From the NCBI GenBank assembly GCA_002307145.1, contig DBTR01000011.1, positions 11,004 through 72,350 on the forward strand: a stretch of DNA of 61,347 nt. Reading direction: 5' to 3'. The translations under genes and the position numbers were made by a program. Shown one piece after another: positions 53,805 to 61,347 of the stretch. Source of the DNA: Rhodospirillum sp. UBA1311 (GTDB lineage Bacteria; Pseudomonadota; Alphaproteobacteria; Rhodospirillales; Rhodospirillaceae). Position 1 is the stretch's first letter; each line of letters starts with the position of its first letter. The notes beneath the pieces were generated by a model. It made no database searches, was not told where the DNA came from, and saw only the letters and a program-made list of their open reading frames with translations.

Positions 53805-54965
53805 ATGAAACGGTGCGTAGCTTTGGTTGTCGCGGCAGGGCGTGGTCAGCGTTTCGGCGGCGATATCCCCAAACAATACAAGGTTCTCGGCGACGCCGCC
53901 ATGCTTCGGCATACGCTTGGGCGACTCTCCGCACATCCCGACATCGACGAAGTGCGGGCGGTGATCCATCCCAATGACGTCTCCCAATATGAATCCGCCG
54001 CCAAGGGTCTCGGCCTGGCATCGCCGATCTTCGGCGGCCAGGAACGCCAGGATTCGGTACGTCTCGGCCTTGAAGCGATCGCCGCGGACCCGCCGGACCT
54101 GGTGCTGATCCACGACGGCGCACGTCCCTTCGTCGGCGCGGGCGTGATCGACCGGGTTCTCGACGCCCTCGAACATTCCGACGCGGCGATCCCCGCACTC
54201 ACCGTCCCCGACACCCTGAAGCAGATCGGCGAGGACGGCCACAGCGCCAGCGTCGACCGCAGCAAGATCTGGCGTGCGCAGACGCCGCAGGGATTCCGCT
54301 TCTCGGCGATTCTCCAGGCGCACCGCGAAGCCGCCGGGCAGGTTCTCACCGACGATTCGAGCGTCGCCGAGTTCGGCGGGCTCACCGTTGCGATGGTCGA
54401 CGGCGATGAACGCAACTTCAAGATCACCACCCGCGCCGACTTCCAGCACGCCAGCAGTTTGCTCCATGGCGCGCTCGAAACTCGCGTCGGCCACGGCGTC
54501 GACGTCCACAAGCTCGGCGAGGGAAACTCGGTAACCCTTTGCGGCGTGTTAATTCCTCACGACCAGGGGCTTGAGGGCCACTCGGATGCCGACGTCGCGT
54601 TGCACGCGCTGACCGACGCCCTGCTCGGCACCATCTCGGCGGGCGACATCGGCCGCCACTTCCCGCCGACCGACGACAAGTGGCGGGGCGCTGCCTCGGT
54701 GCTATTCGTCAACCGCGCCGTCGCGTTGCTGCGGGCACGCGGCGCGCGGATCGTCAACGCCGACATCACCATCCTCGGGGAGGCGCCGCGCATCGGCCCG
54801 CATCGGCGGATGATGACCACCCGGGTCGCCTCCATCCTCGGCATCGACAACGGTCGCGTCGGAATCAAGGCCACCACCACCGAACAGCTCGGCTTCATCG
54901 GCCGCCGCGAAGGCCTGGCGGCCCATGCCGTGGTCTCGGTGCAGTGCCCTGCGGGCCTGCCGTAA
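53805..54965 (+). CDS. ispDF: Bifunctional IspD/IspF isoprenoid enzyme
   Basis: A 386-residue fusion of two MEP-pathway enzymes. IspD part (1-225): CTP-binding loop VVAAGRGQRFGGDIPKQY and IHDGARPFV, making CDP-methylerythritol from MEP. IspF part (about 228-386): RVGHGVDVHKLGEGN with metal-binding Asp and His, LEGHSDADVALHALTDALLG and IGRHFPPTDDKWRGAAS, making the cyclic diphosphate. The fused form is standard in alphaproteobacteria. Start at 53805 follows GGGGGAAG; upstream in-frame residues are not family-like. Confidence 0.96.
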   Translation: MKRCVALVVAAGRGQRFGGDIPKQYKVLGDAAMLRHTLGRLSAHPDIDEVRAVIHPNDVSQYESAAKGLGLASPIFGGQERQDSVRLGLEAIAADPPDLVLIHDGARPFVGAGVIDRVLDALEHSDAAIPALTVPDTLKQIGEDGHSASVDRSKIWRAQTPQGFRFSAILQAHREAAGQVLTDDSSVAEFGGLTVAMVDGDERNFKITTRADFQHASSLLHGALETRVGHGVDVHKLGEGNSVTLCGVLIPHDQGLEGHSDADVALHALTDALLGTISAGDIGRHFPPTDDKWRGAASVLFVNRAVALLRARGARIVNADITILGEAPRIGPHRRMMTTRVASILGIDNGRVGIKATTTEQLGFIGRREGLAAHAVVSVQCPAGLP

Positions 54966-54968
54966 GCC

Positions 54969-55298
54969 TCACCCGGTGGCGGTTTCGGCCGCCAGCCATG
55001 CGAGATAGTCGGGCGCGCCGCTCGCCAGCGGCAGCGCAACGACGCACGGGCAGTCATAGCTATGCTCGGCCTTGATCGCCGCCGCCAGCGCATCGAACAG
55101 GTCGCGGCGAGTCTTGAGCACGAGCGCGCACTCCGGCTCGTCCTGGACCGCGCCATCCCACCAGTAGAACGACCGGATCTCGCCGAGGATGTTGGCACAG
55201 GCGGCGAGCCTGGCCCCCACCGCGACGCGCGCGAGGCGCTCCGCCTCGGCGCGGTTCCGGGCCGTGACGTAGACCAGGCAAAACTCGTCGGCAGTCAT
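54969..55298 (-). CDS. cutA: Divalent-ion tolerance protein CutA
   Basis: A 109-residue CutA1 protein, a PII-like trimer associated with copper and other divalent-cation tolerance. Signatures: VYVTARNRAEAERLARVAVGARLAACANIL, YWWDGAVQDEPECALVLKTR and HSYDCPCVVALPL. Two ATGs are possible; the one at 55298 has GGAGG 8 bases upstream, the one at 55304 only 2 bases, so I prefer 55298. It converges with ispDF, 3 bases apart. Confidence 0.92.
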   Translation of the reverse strand: MTADEFCLVYVTARNRAEAERLARVAVGARLAACANILGEIRSFYWWDGAVQDEPECALVLKTRRDLFDALAAAIKAEHSYDCPCVVALPLASGAPDYLAWLAAETATG

Positions 55299-55411
55299 TG
55301 GCATAGCCTCCAAACGATTGCGCGGATGGCGCATGGACAAGCGCCATCCCCCCCGTTTACCATGCCCCGACTGAGCCCGCCAACCGCGCGTCGCGCGAGG
55401 GATGTTCGACG

Positions 55412-55714
55412 ATGACCACAGAAACCGACGCCACCGAAGCCGCACACCCGACGTCCGCGCAGCGGAAATGGCTCGCCCGGGGCCTGTCGCAGCCCGGCGG
55501 CAAGCTGCCGCTGTTCGACGAGACCGGGCGGCGGGTCAGCCAGCGCATGGTGCAGACCTGCATCGAGCATGGCTGGGCGGAACCGTGGTTCGCCAATCCC
55601 CTGATGCCGGCGTGGCAAGTCTGCCGCCTGACTGCCGCCGGACGCGCGCTTTTCGCCGCGCGCCCCAAGCCGGAGCCCATCGCGCAGAGCGCCGAACCGC
55701 AACTGCTTTTGTAG
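55412..55714 (+). CDS. Small conserved protein of unknown function
   Basis: A 100-residue soluble protein. The central part (QRKWLARGLSQPGGKLPLFDETGRRVS, then IEHGWAEPWFANPLMPAWQVCRLTAAGRAL) has the spacing of a winged-helix-like fold and looks like a family I associate with alphaproteobacteria, but I cannot name it. The ATG follows GATG and a weak site; neighbours are cutA (divergent) and tRNA-Pro. Confidence 0.65.
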   Translation: MTTETDATEAAHPTSAQRKWLARGLSQPGGKLPLFDETGRRVSQRMVQTCIEHGWAEPWFANPLMPAWQVCRLTAAGRALFAARPKPEPIAQSAEPQLLL

Positions 55715-55802
55715 TATCGCCCCCGGGATTTGGCACGACAAAGCCCGCTCGCGTAACGATCACGTCACGCGCCGGTGATTATTTTATCGATTTGGGGAAA
55801 AA

Positions 55803-55879
55803 TGGTCGGAGCGGCGGGATTCGAACCCACGACCCCCAGCACCCCATGCTGGTGCGCTACCAAACTGCGCCACGCTCCG
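55803..55879 (-). tRNA. tRNA-Pro (anticodon GGG)
   Basis: On the minus strand a 77-base cloverleaf folds: acceptor CGGAGCG / CGCTCCG with discriminator A and encoded CCA, D loop AGTTTGGTA, anticodon loop ATGGGGT (GGG), T loop TTCGAAT. It lies downstream of merR on the same strand. Confidence 0.95.
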
Positions 55880-55978
55880 ACACTCGCGAACCGCCTGAAA
55901 TTGCCGCCGGTTCGATCAAGGAGGCGCACTATAGACCGCCATCCCACGCCGCGCAAGCAGCCAATGCTGCCTTTCGCG

Positions 55979-56506
55979 TCACTCCGGAGATGCCACCGGA
56001 TTACCCGAGAGATTTCCCTCAACAACTTGATCCAGGTGGGTTTTTAGTCGCCCAAGCCGCCCGATCGCAGCCGCGATCGCGGTCGACTGCATCGGTGTGA
56101 GGAGTTTCGGCGAAGCTCCATCCGCGGGAATTTCGAATGGCAGGTCGGGCTCCCGCACGGTGCGCTCGCGCGGCTTCGGCGTTTCCGCCGCCGCGCCGCC
56201 CGCAATCAGGCCCTCGACCCCGTTCTCCGCGAGCAGCTTGCGCACGCCCTTGATCGTGAAGCCGTCGCCATAGAGCCGGTCGCGGATCGCGCGGAGCAGC
56301 GCCACGTCCTCGGGCCGGTAATAGCGGCGACCGCCGCCGCGCTTGAGCGGCTGGATCACCGGGAACCGGGTTTCCCAGAACCTCAGGACATGCTGCTGAA
56401 CGTCGAGCTCCGCCGCGACTTCGCTGATCGTGCGAAACGCCGCCTCGGACTTGTGCGTGCGATGGACAGCGGTCTCCCTGCCCTCGCCTTCCGGGTCCGT
56501 GGTCAT
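55979..56506 (-). CDS. MerR-family transcriptional regulator
   Basis: A 175-residue protein with an N-terminal MerR winged helix-turn-helix: TISEVAAELDVQQHVLRFWETRFPVIQPLKRGGGRRYYRPEDVALLRAIRDRLY, split here over residues about 27-95. The C-terminal 80 residues have no cysteine ligands, so it is not a metal sensor. Homologues follow ihfA in many alphaproteobacteria. The ATG at 56506 has GGAG 7 bases upstream; a TTG 12 bases earlier is less likely. Target and signal unknown. Confidence 0.88.
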   Translation of the reverse strand: MTTDPEGEGRETAVHRTHKSEAAFRTISEVAAELDVQQHVLRFWETRFPVIQPLKRGGGRRYYRPEDVALLRAIRDRLYGDGFTIKGVRKLLAENGVEGLIAGGAAAETPKPRERTVREPDLPFEIPADGASPKLLTPMQSTAIAAAIGRLGRLKTHLDQVVEGNLSGNPVASPE

Positions 56507-56531
56507 GTCGTGCTCCAACCGGGCGAAGGTG

Positions 56532-56828
56532 TTACGCGCCTTCGTTGATGCGCGCCTTCAAGAGCTGCGACGGACGGAACACCAAGACCTTGCGCGGCAG
56601 GATCGGAACCTCCTCGCCGGTCTTGGGATTGCGGCCGATACGCTCGCCCTTGCTGCGAACCGAGAAACTGCCGAACGAAGAAATCTTGACCACGTCGCCC
56701 TCGGACAATGCGGTGGAAATCTCGTCCAGAACCATTTCCAAGAGATCGGCGGATTCGTTTCGCGACAATCCGACTTCCTGGTAGACCGCTTCGCTCAGGT
56801 GCGCGCGGGTAACCGTTTGCTCACTCAT
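56532..56828 (-). CDS. ihfA: Integration host factor subunit alpha
   Basis: A 98-residue DNA-bending protein of the HU/IHF family. Landmarks: LSEAVYQEVGLSRNESADLLE, FGSFSVRSKGERIGRNPKTGEEVPI with the beta-arm tip proline region, and VLVFRPSQLLKARIN. IHF often helps loop DNA at sigma-54 promoters, relevant to the ntr system here. The start at MSEQTV has GAGGAGG upstream. It sits between fabH and merR, the usual alpha order. Confidence 0.95.
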   Translation of the reverse strand: MSEQTVTRAHLSEAVYQEVGLSRNESADLLEMVLDEISTALSEGDVVKISSFGSFSVRSKGERIGRNPKTGEEVPILPRKVLVFRPSQLLKARINEGA

Positions 56829-56931
56829 CCGAAGCCTCCTCTTCCAGCCATCCGGAAACCATACCAACCGCGAAAAAATGCGGCAATATCAAAATAGTGG
56901 CGCGACCCCGGAATTCCAAAGGGGAAGCGAT

Positions 56932-56957
56932 AAAAAAACCGGCCCGCGAGGGCCGGT
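56932..56957 (-). terminator. Rho-independent terminator after fabH
   Basis: On the minus strand ACCGGCCC / GGGCCGGT forms an 8-bp stem with a four-base loop, followed by seven Ts (As at 56932-56938). It lies 47 bases beyond the fabH stop and separates the fatty-acid genes from ihfA. Confidence 0.85.
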
Positions 56958-57004
56958 GGTTGGTTTGGGGCTGCGGCCGCAAATGGCCTGCAACGCTTCG
57001 AATT

Positions 57005-57982
57005 TTACATCCGCACCAGGGCCGAGCCCCACGCAAAGCCACCCCCCATCGCCTCGATCAGGACGAGGTGGCCCGGCTTGATCCGGCCATCGCGCACCGC
57101 GGTGTGCAAGGCGAGCGGGATCGAGGCGGCGGAGGTATTGGCGTGCTTGTCGAGGGTGACAACGACGTTGGCCTCGCTCATTCCCACTTTCTTCGCGGTC
57201 ATTGCGAGAATCCGGCGGTTGGCCTGATGCGGCACCATCCAGTCGAGATCGGCGCTGCTGAGACCGTTGGCGGAAAGCGCCTCGTCAACCACGCCCGCGA
57301 GCTTGGTCACCGCATGGCGGAAGACTTCCTTGCCTTCCATACGCACGTGGCCGACGGTCTGGGTGCTGGACGGCCCGCCATCGACATACAGGAGGTCGCG
57401 GTGGCGGCCGTCGGCATGGAGGTGGGTCGAGAGAATCCCGACGTCGGTGTTCTTGCCTTCGCTTTCCGCAGCTTTCAGCACCACGGCGCCCGCGCCGTCG
57501 CCGAACAGCACGCAGGTATCGCGATCGGTCCAGTCGAGGATGCGCGAGAAGGTCTCCGCGCCGATCACCAGCGCGGTCTTGACGTCGCCGGAACGAATGA
57601 ACTTGTCGGCGGTCGCAAGCGCATAGAGGAAGCCCGAGCACACCGCCTGGACGTCGAACGCGAAGCCCTGGTGAACGCCGAGGTTCGCCTGCACCTTGAC
57701 CGCGGTCGCGGGGAAGGTGTCGTCGGGCGTGGTGGTGCCGATGACGATCAGGTCGATGTCGGCGGCGGTCACGCCCGCATCTTCCATCGCCTCGCGCGCG
57801 GCGGCGGTGGCGAGGTCGGAGGTGAGTTCGCCATCCGCAGCGATATGGCGCTGGCGGATGCCGCTGCGCTCGACGATCCAGTCGTCCGAGGTATCAACGA
57901 TCTTGGCAAGGTCGTCGTTGGTGACGATGCGTTCGGGCAAATAGGCCCCAACGCCCGCCAAGCGCGAACGGATAATGCTCAT
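57005..57982 (-). CDS. fabH: 3-oxoacyl-ACP synthase III
   Basis: A 325-residue condensing enzyme starting fatty-acid synthesis from acetyl-CoA and malonyl-ACP. Catalytic Cys is in DVQAVCSGFLYAL, His in VPHQANRRI and Asn in DKHANTSAASIPLAL; the tail GGGFAWGSALVRM is typical. The start (MSIIRSR) overlaps the plsX stop by ATGA, giving translational coupling. Confidence 0.96.
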   Translation of the reverse strand: MSIIRSRLAGVGAYLPERIVTNDDLAKIVDTSDDWIVERSGIRQRHIAADGELTSDLATAAAREAMEDAGVTAADIDLIVIGTTTPDDTFPATAVKVQANLGVHQGFAFDVQAVCSGFLYALATADKFIRSGDVKTALVIGAETFSRILDWTDRDTCVLFGDGAGAVVLKAAESEGKNTDVGILSTHLHADGRHRDLLYVDGGPSSTQTVGHVRMEGKEVFRHAVTKLAGVVDEALSANGLSSADLDWMVPHQANRRILAMTAKKVGMSEANVVVTLDKHANTSAASIPLALHTAVRDGRIKPGHLVLIEAMGGGFAWGSALVRM

Positions 57983-59028
57983 ATGGCGTGTACCTCGGAA
58001 GAAACGGATTGCGCGTGGAGCTTGTTCAGTTCGGTGTTGATCCGCTCGTTGAACCCGTGCCGGACCATGTCGACCGCCACCCCGATGGCGTTGGCAAAGC
58101 CCAAACCGTCGGTCCCGCCGTGACTCTTCACGACGATACCATTGAGGCCGAGGAACATTGCGCCGTTGTAGCGGCGGGGGTCGGTACGGTGGCGCACGCG
58201 ATTCATCGCGGGACGCGCAAGCAGGTAGCCGATCTGGGCGAGCAGCGAGCTTTTGAACGCCTCCTTGAGGAAGCGGCTCATCACCTTCGCAGTGCCCTCC
58301 ATCGTCTTCAGGGCGACGTTGCCGGTGAAGCCATCGGTCACCACCACATCGACGGTGCCGATGCCGATGTCGTCGCCTTCGACGAACCCGGCGAAGTTCA
58401 CCACACCCACGGTGTCGCGCAGGATCGCGGCGGCTTCCTTGACCTCGTTCCGGCCCTTCTGTTCCTCCTCGCCGATATTGAGAAGGCCGACGGTCGGGTT
58501 TTCGAGGTCGAGCAGGCTGCGCGCGAACAACGTTCCCATCAGCGCGAATTCGACGAGGTTGTTGGCGTTGCACTCGGTGTTGGCACCGAGATCCAGGACC
58601 ACGCTCTCGCCGCGCTGGGTGGGCATCAAGGCGGCGATCGCCGGCCGGTCGATCCCGGGCAGGGTCCGAAGCGCGACCTTCGCCATCGCCATCAGCGCAC
58701 CGGTGTTGCCGGCGGAAACCACGCCGTCGGCGCGCTGGTCCTTCACCGCCCGGATCGCCTGGGACATGCTCGAATTCCGCCCGGTGCGCAGGGCAACGGA
58801 CGGCTTGTCGTTATTGGTAACGACATCCGGGGCATGACACAGCGTGACGATGTCGCGAAGCGTCTTGTAACGCTTTTCGAGCAGCGGCGTCAGGATCGCT
58901 TCGTCGCCGAACAGCAGGTAGCGCACGTCGGGGTGGCGTTTACGTGCCAGGGCGATGCCGTCCAGAACGATGTCCGGTGCGTCATCACCGCCCATTCCAT
59001 CCAGCGAGAGCGTGATGGATTTAGCCAC
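57979..59028 (-). CDS. plsX: Phosphate acyltransferase PlsX
   Basis: A 349-residue enzyme making acyl-phosphate from acyl-ACP for phospholipid synthesis. Signatures: ITLSLDGMGGDDAPDIVLDG at the N-terminus, SAGNTGALMAMAKVALRTLPGIDRPA near 100, VLDLGANTECNANNLVEFA near 150 and VVVTDGFTGNVALKTMEGTAK near 220. The start is uncertain: GTG at 59028 gives VAKSITLS (usual family start) with GAGGGGGG 5-8 bases upstream; GTG 59034 and TTG 59049 are alternatives. It lies 34 bases after rpmF. Confidence 0.94.
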   Translation of the reverse strand: MAKSITLSLDGMGGDDAPDIVLDGIALARKRHPDVRYLLFGDEAILTPLLEKRYKTLRDIVTLCHAPDVVTNNDKPSVALRTGRNSSMSQAIRAVKDQRADGVVSAGNTGALMAMAKVALRTLPGIDRPAIAALMPTQRGESVVLDLGANTECNANNLVEFALMGTLFARSLLDLENPTVGLLNIGEEEQKGRNEVKEAAAILRDTVGVVNFAGFVEGDDIGIGTVDVVVTDGFTGNVALKTMEGTAKVMSRFLKEAFKSSLLAQIGYLLARPAMNRVRHRTDPRRYNGAMFLGLNGIVVKSHGGTDGLGFANAIGVAVDMVRHGFNERINTELNKLHAQSVSSEVHAI

Positions 59029-59062
59029 TGACACTGCCCCCCTCGACAAGACGCACGACCGC

Positions 59063-59242
59063 TTACGCGGCCTGCGTCACGACTTCGCGACCGTCGTACT
59101 GACCGCACGAGGCGCAAACGTGGTGCGGACGCTTCAACTCGCCGCAGCTCGGGCATTCGACGTAGCTCGAAGCCGGAAGAGCATGATGCGAACGACGCAT
59201 GTTGCGCTTCGACTTGGAGGTCTTTTTCTTTGGAACGGCCAT
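59063..59242 (-). CDS. rpmF: 50S ribosomal protein L32
   Basis: A 59-residue ribosomal protein. It begins MAVPKKKTSKSKRNMRRSHH and contains the zinc-ribbon pair CPSC and CASC, ending DGREVVTQAA. GAGAGAGAG lies just upstream. The yceD-rpmF-plsX-fabH order is widespread. The 99 bases to the DUF177 gene upstream contain a 9-bp hairpin (59282-59309) without a T run. Confidence 0.96.
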   Translation of the reverse strand: MAVPKKKTSKSKRNMRRSHHALPASSYVECPSCGELKRPHHVCASCGQYDGREVVTQAA

Positions 59243-59281
59243 AGTCTCTCTCTCTTTTCGTTCTTAAATGGTTCCATAGAA

Positions 59282-59309
59282 GGCCGGATTAATTAGACGA
59301 AATCCGGCC
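59282..59309 (-). terminator. Hairpin between the DUF177 gene and rpmF
   Basis: GGCCGGATT and AATCCGGCC form a perfect 9-bp stem with a 10-base loop. There is no T run, so it may attenuate or process the transcript rather than end it. Confidence 0.4.
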
Positions 59310-59341
59310 CCAGAGCAAGCGTTATACGCAGATTCGACGGA

Positions 59342-59911
59342 TCACGTTTCGTTACCGTCCGTATCCACGCTCCCGCCCCCTTGCAAAACCCGCAAGGCGG
59401 CAAACGGGTTGGCGCGCTTGGGTTCGTCATCCGGGGTTTCCGGCGCGTTGAAAATCGCGTCGGCACGGCGCGGATAGGGATCGAGCGCGAGCGCGAGATG
59501 CTCCGCGATCACCGCGCCGATATCAAAATAGCCGCGCACGATCGGATCGGGGATCGGCGCATCGTCGAGGAGATCCTCGACGGTGATCTCCGCATCCGGG
59601 ACGTTCTCGATCAGCGACTCTTCCAAGAACAGCAGTTCGAGCGGCTCGTCGATCGACTCCGACACCGGTTCGAGAGTGACCACGCATGCCTGCACCACGT
59701 TCGCGGTGAGGCGCCCGGTGGCATCGACGCGGCGATCCTGGTCGCTCTTGGCCAGGGTCAACTCGGCGCGCACGTTCTCGCAGGCGAGCACTCCCATGCG
59801 CCGGGCAAGCGCGACGCACTCCTCGGGCGTCGCGACCAATGTCGCGGTCAACCCGTCCGTGGGGATCTTCCGCACCTGGAAAATGCGCGAGAATTCTTCC
59901 TGTACCGTCAT
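59342..59911 (-). CDS. yceD: DUF177 (YceD) protein
   Basis: A 189-residue DUF177 protein, usually encoded before rpmF and implicated in 23S rRNA/ribosome metabolism. Typical features: RVDATGRLTANVVQACVVTLEPVSESIDEPLEL in the middle (the Cys within VVQACVVTLEPV is conserved), acidic stretch IENVPDAEITVEDLLDD, and the terminal region PKRANPFAALRVLQGG. The start at MTVQEEF overlaps the stop of the cytochrome chaperone gene (ATGA). Confidence 0.92.
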   Translation of the reverse strand: MTVQEEFSRIFQVRKIPTDGLTATLVATPEECVALARRMGVLACENVRAELTLAKSDQDRRVDATGRLTANVVQACVVTLEPVSESIDEPLELLFLEESLIENVPDAEITVEDLLDDAPIPDPIVRGYFDIGAVIAEHLALALDPYPRRADAIFNAPETPDDEPKRANPFAALRVLQGGGSVDTDGNET

Positions 59912-60489
59912 GGCTCCAACCGTGTCTCTTCGTCTTCCAATTCGGGGAACCCGAGATCCCCGGCGAGCACCGCAGCGTCGCCCTGGCGTGCGAGCGCGGC
60001 GTCCGCGCGCACCATATAGCGCCGCAAGCGCAAGACCACTAGCGCCTTGTCGTCGTCGCCACAAGCGTTATCGGCCTCGCCCCGGTAAACGTTGCGCGCG
60101 AGCGCGGCATCGAGGGCTTCGGCATCGCCGGCCATCATGGCGGCGTCGTAGGCCTGCACCCGGCCGAGAAACGCCTTGGCCATCTTCTTGACTTCCTTGC
60201 CGATCCGAACGTCGCTGACGCCGATCTGGCGCAGCGCCGCATCGAGGTCCTGGAACATCGTGTCGAACAGCGCCTGGCCGAGCTGGGCGGATTCGGCCGT
60301 GCCGATCGCCTTCAACCGTCGCATCGCGAGAAACGCGTGGATGCAGAGCACGTCGAAGCGCCCGTCGAGGGAATCGGGCACGCGACAATCACGGAAGAAG
60401 CCCTCGCGCCGCGTCGCCTTCAGGATTTCGCCGTAAACTTGCATCGCATGCTCGGGCGCAACGCTCGTGGACCTCCGGAAAATCCCCAT
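59908..60489 (-). CDS. Ubiquinol-cytochrome c chaperone family protein
   Basis: A 193-residue mostly helical protein of the CBP3/UQCC family, assembly factors for the cytochrome bc1 complex. Recognisable stretch: RFDVLCIHAFLAMRRLKAIG near residue 44, then LFDTMFQDLDAALRQIGVSDVRIGKEVKKMAKAFLGR, the core of the family. It suggests aerobic respiration through bc1. Coupled to the DUF177 gene by ATGA; divergent from bamE. Confidence 0.9.
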   Translation of the reverse strand: MGIFRRSTSVAPEHAMQVYGEILKATRREGFFRDCRVPDSLDGRFDVLCIHAFLAMRRLKAIGTAESAQLGQALFDTMFQDLDAALRQIGVSDVRIGKEVKKMAKAFLGRVQAYDAAMMAGDAEALDAALARNVYRGEADNACGDDDKALVVLRLRRYMVRADAALARQGDAAVLAGDLGFPELEDEETRLEP

Positions 60490-60585
60490 TGCCGCCCTCC
60501 TCGCGATGGAAGCGCAAAGCGGTCTTCCGTCCTTGCGCCACCTGTTCTATATAGGGTCGTCAGACGCCGATGGAGACGACCTAGC

Positions 60586-61065
60586 ATGAACCGCGACTTC
60601 CTGAAATCCCGAATTTTGGCCGCGGCCGCGATTGTCGCCCTGGGCACCGCGCTCTCGGCCTGCGGTCCACGCGTCTATGCCGGGGGCAACAAGCCGCTTG
60701 CGAGCGATATTGCGAAGATCAAGCCTGGCGAGCAGACCCGCTCGCAGGTGCAGCAGGCGCTCGGCTCGCCGTCCTCGCGCTCGCTTTATGGCGAAGAGGT
60801 ATGGTTCTACATCAGCGAAACGCAGGAAGTCGTGGCGTTCTTCGCGCCCGAGGAAACCGAGCGCAACGTCACCGCGATCTCCTTCGATCAACAGGGCGTG
60901 GTGAAGGACGTTCGGCAACTTGGCCTCGACGACGGCGAGACCGTCGCCTTCTCCGAGAAGTCCACCCCGACCGCCGGCCACAACATGACGATCATCGAGC
61001 AGATGGTCGGCAACATCGGCCGCTTCAACGCCGGCGAGACCAAGAAGGGTGGCGGCATGCAGTGA
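60586..61065 (+). CDS. bamE: Outer membrane assembly lipoprotein BamE
   Basis: A 159-residue SmpA/OmlA-family lipoprotein of the beta-barrel assembly machine. Lipobox LSAC near residue 26; BamE core with IKPGEQTRSQVQQALGSPSSRSLYGEEVWFYIS; DQQGVVKDVRQ follows. The C-terminal extension (about 110-159, GHNMTIIEQMVGNIGRFN) is longer than the enterobacterial protein and typical of alphaproteobacteria. Confidence 0.93.
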   Translation: MNRDFLKSRILAAAAIVALGTALSACGPRVYAGGNKPLASDIAKIKPGEQTRSQVQQALGSPSSRSLYGEEVWFYISETQEVVAFFAPEETERNVTAISFDQQGVVKDVRQLGLDDGETVAFSEKSTPTAGHNMTIIEQMVGNIGRFNAGETKKGGGMQ

Positions 61066-61100
61066 ACCGGCCCGCGTCGGTTCCCCCCTGCCCCACATGA

Positions 61101-61131
61101 AAAACGCCCCCGGAATTTCCGGGGGCGTTTT
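61101..61131. terminator. Bidirectional rho-independent terminator
   Basis: A 15-bp inverted repeat (AAAACGCCCCCGGAA / TTCCGGGGGCGTTTT) with A and T ends separates the convergent bamE and pyrophosphatase genes. Confidence 0.92.
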
Positions 61132-61153
61132 CGTTGGATCGGGATCCTTCGGA

Positions 61154-61347
61154 TCAGGCGATCATCGCGAGCAGCAGCAGCGCCACGATGTTGATGATCT
61201 TGATCATCGGGTTGATCGCCGGACCGGCGGTATCCTTGTAGGGATCGCCGACGGGATCGCCCGTCACAGCGGCCTTGTGGGCGTCGGAGCCCTTGCCGCC
61301 GTAATGGCCGTCTTCGATGTACTTCTTGGCATTGTCCCACGCACCTC
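61154..61347 (-). CDS. hppA: Membrane-bound proton-translocating pyrophosphatase, C-terminus (partial)
   Basis: Only the last 63 codons are in the window; the gene continues beyond it. They read GAWDNAKKYIEDGHYGGKGS, then DAHKAAVTGDPVGDPYKDTAGPAINPMIKI and a final hydrophobic helix, which is the highly conserved C-terminal pyrophosphate-binding and last membrane segment of H+-PPases. The enzyme couples pyrophosphate hydrolysis to proton export across the inner membrane. Potassium dependence cannot be judged from this part. Confidence 0.93.
   Translation of the reverse strand, partial: GAWDNAKKYIEDGHYGGKGSDAHKAAVTGDPVGDPYKDTAGPAINPMIKIINIVALLLLAMIA

Noticed and set aside
55775..56047. A 90-codon plus-strand frame across tRNA-Pro
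   Set aside because: It contains the familiar artefact GAAGFEPTTPSTPCWCATKLR produced by translating the complement of tRNA-Pro.

Overview
The window is chromosomal DNA of high GC content, almost certainly from an alphaproteobacterium and probably of the Rhodospirillales type. The evidence is gene order: dusB-ntrB-ntrC-ntrY-ntrX-trkA-dat-HAD-hfq-hflX on one strand; fused ispDF; yceD-rpmF-plsX-fabH-ihfA-merR ending beside tRNA-Pro; and a ubiquinol-cytochrome c chaperone. This assignment is inference from synteny and protein style, not from a phylogeny.

Layout. 1-9.3 kb: the 3' part of parC, a UPF0126 membrane protein, an MHS-type MFS transporter with a palindromic operator candidate, an SDR oxidoreductase, succinate-semialdehyde dehydrogenase, a choice-of-anchor A surface protein with a VPLPA-CTERM-like sorting tail behind a likely sigma-54 promoter, a DMT transporter and tRNA-Ser(UGA). 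9.3-28.9 kb: a dedicated secretion and surface-adhesion cluster (below). 28.9-43 kb: housekeeping (glk, mltB-type transglycosylase, rlpA, a DD-carboxypeptidase, tmk-holB-metG-tatD-MBL in a tightly overlapping operon, dedA, mazG, inositol-phosphatase family, hflX, hfq). 43-53.6 kb: HAD phosphatase, D-amino acid transaminase, trkA, ntrX/Y/C/B and dusB, all on the minus strand. 53.8-61.3 kb: ispDF, cutA, a small conserved protein, tRNA-Pro(GGG), merR, ihfA, fabH, plsX, rpmF, DUF177, cytochrome bc1 chaperone, bamE and the C-terminus of a membrane pyrophosphatase.

The most interesting region is 9294-28831. It encodes a complete type I secretion system (LapB/LssB-type ABC transporter, HlyD adaptor, TolC) and a 2224-residue RTX adhesin with an N-terminal retention region, a candidate LapG cleavage site (PAAG, residues 119-122), Ig-like repeats, a von Willebrand A domain and a C-terminal secretion signal. 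It also carries an intact LapG-type periplasmic cysteine protease (Cys133/His168/Asp184). In the known Lap system LapG is restrained by LapD, a membrane c-di-GMP receptor with degenerate GGDEF-EAL domains. No LapD is present here. Instead there are two membrane proteins with a periplasmic sensor region, PAS and a degenerate HD-GYP domain. One is divergent from the intact lapG; the other is translationally coupled to a second LapG-like protein whose catalytic triad and calcium ligands are all lost. A trypsin-like serine protease overlaps the intact lapG. My inference is that this is a variant Lap system in which HD-GYP-like receptors replace LapD, with a decoy LapG and a second protease as extra parts.

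Limits: identities come from reading motifs by eye. No similarity search, structure prediction or promoter scan was run. Start codons were chosen by ribosome-binding sites, overlaps with neighbours and family length.
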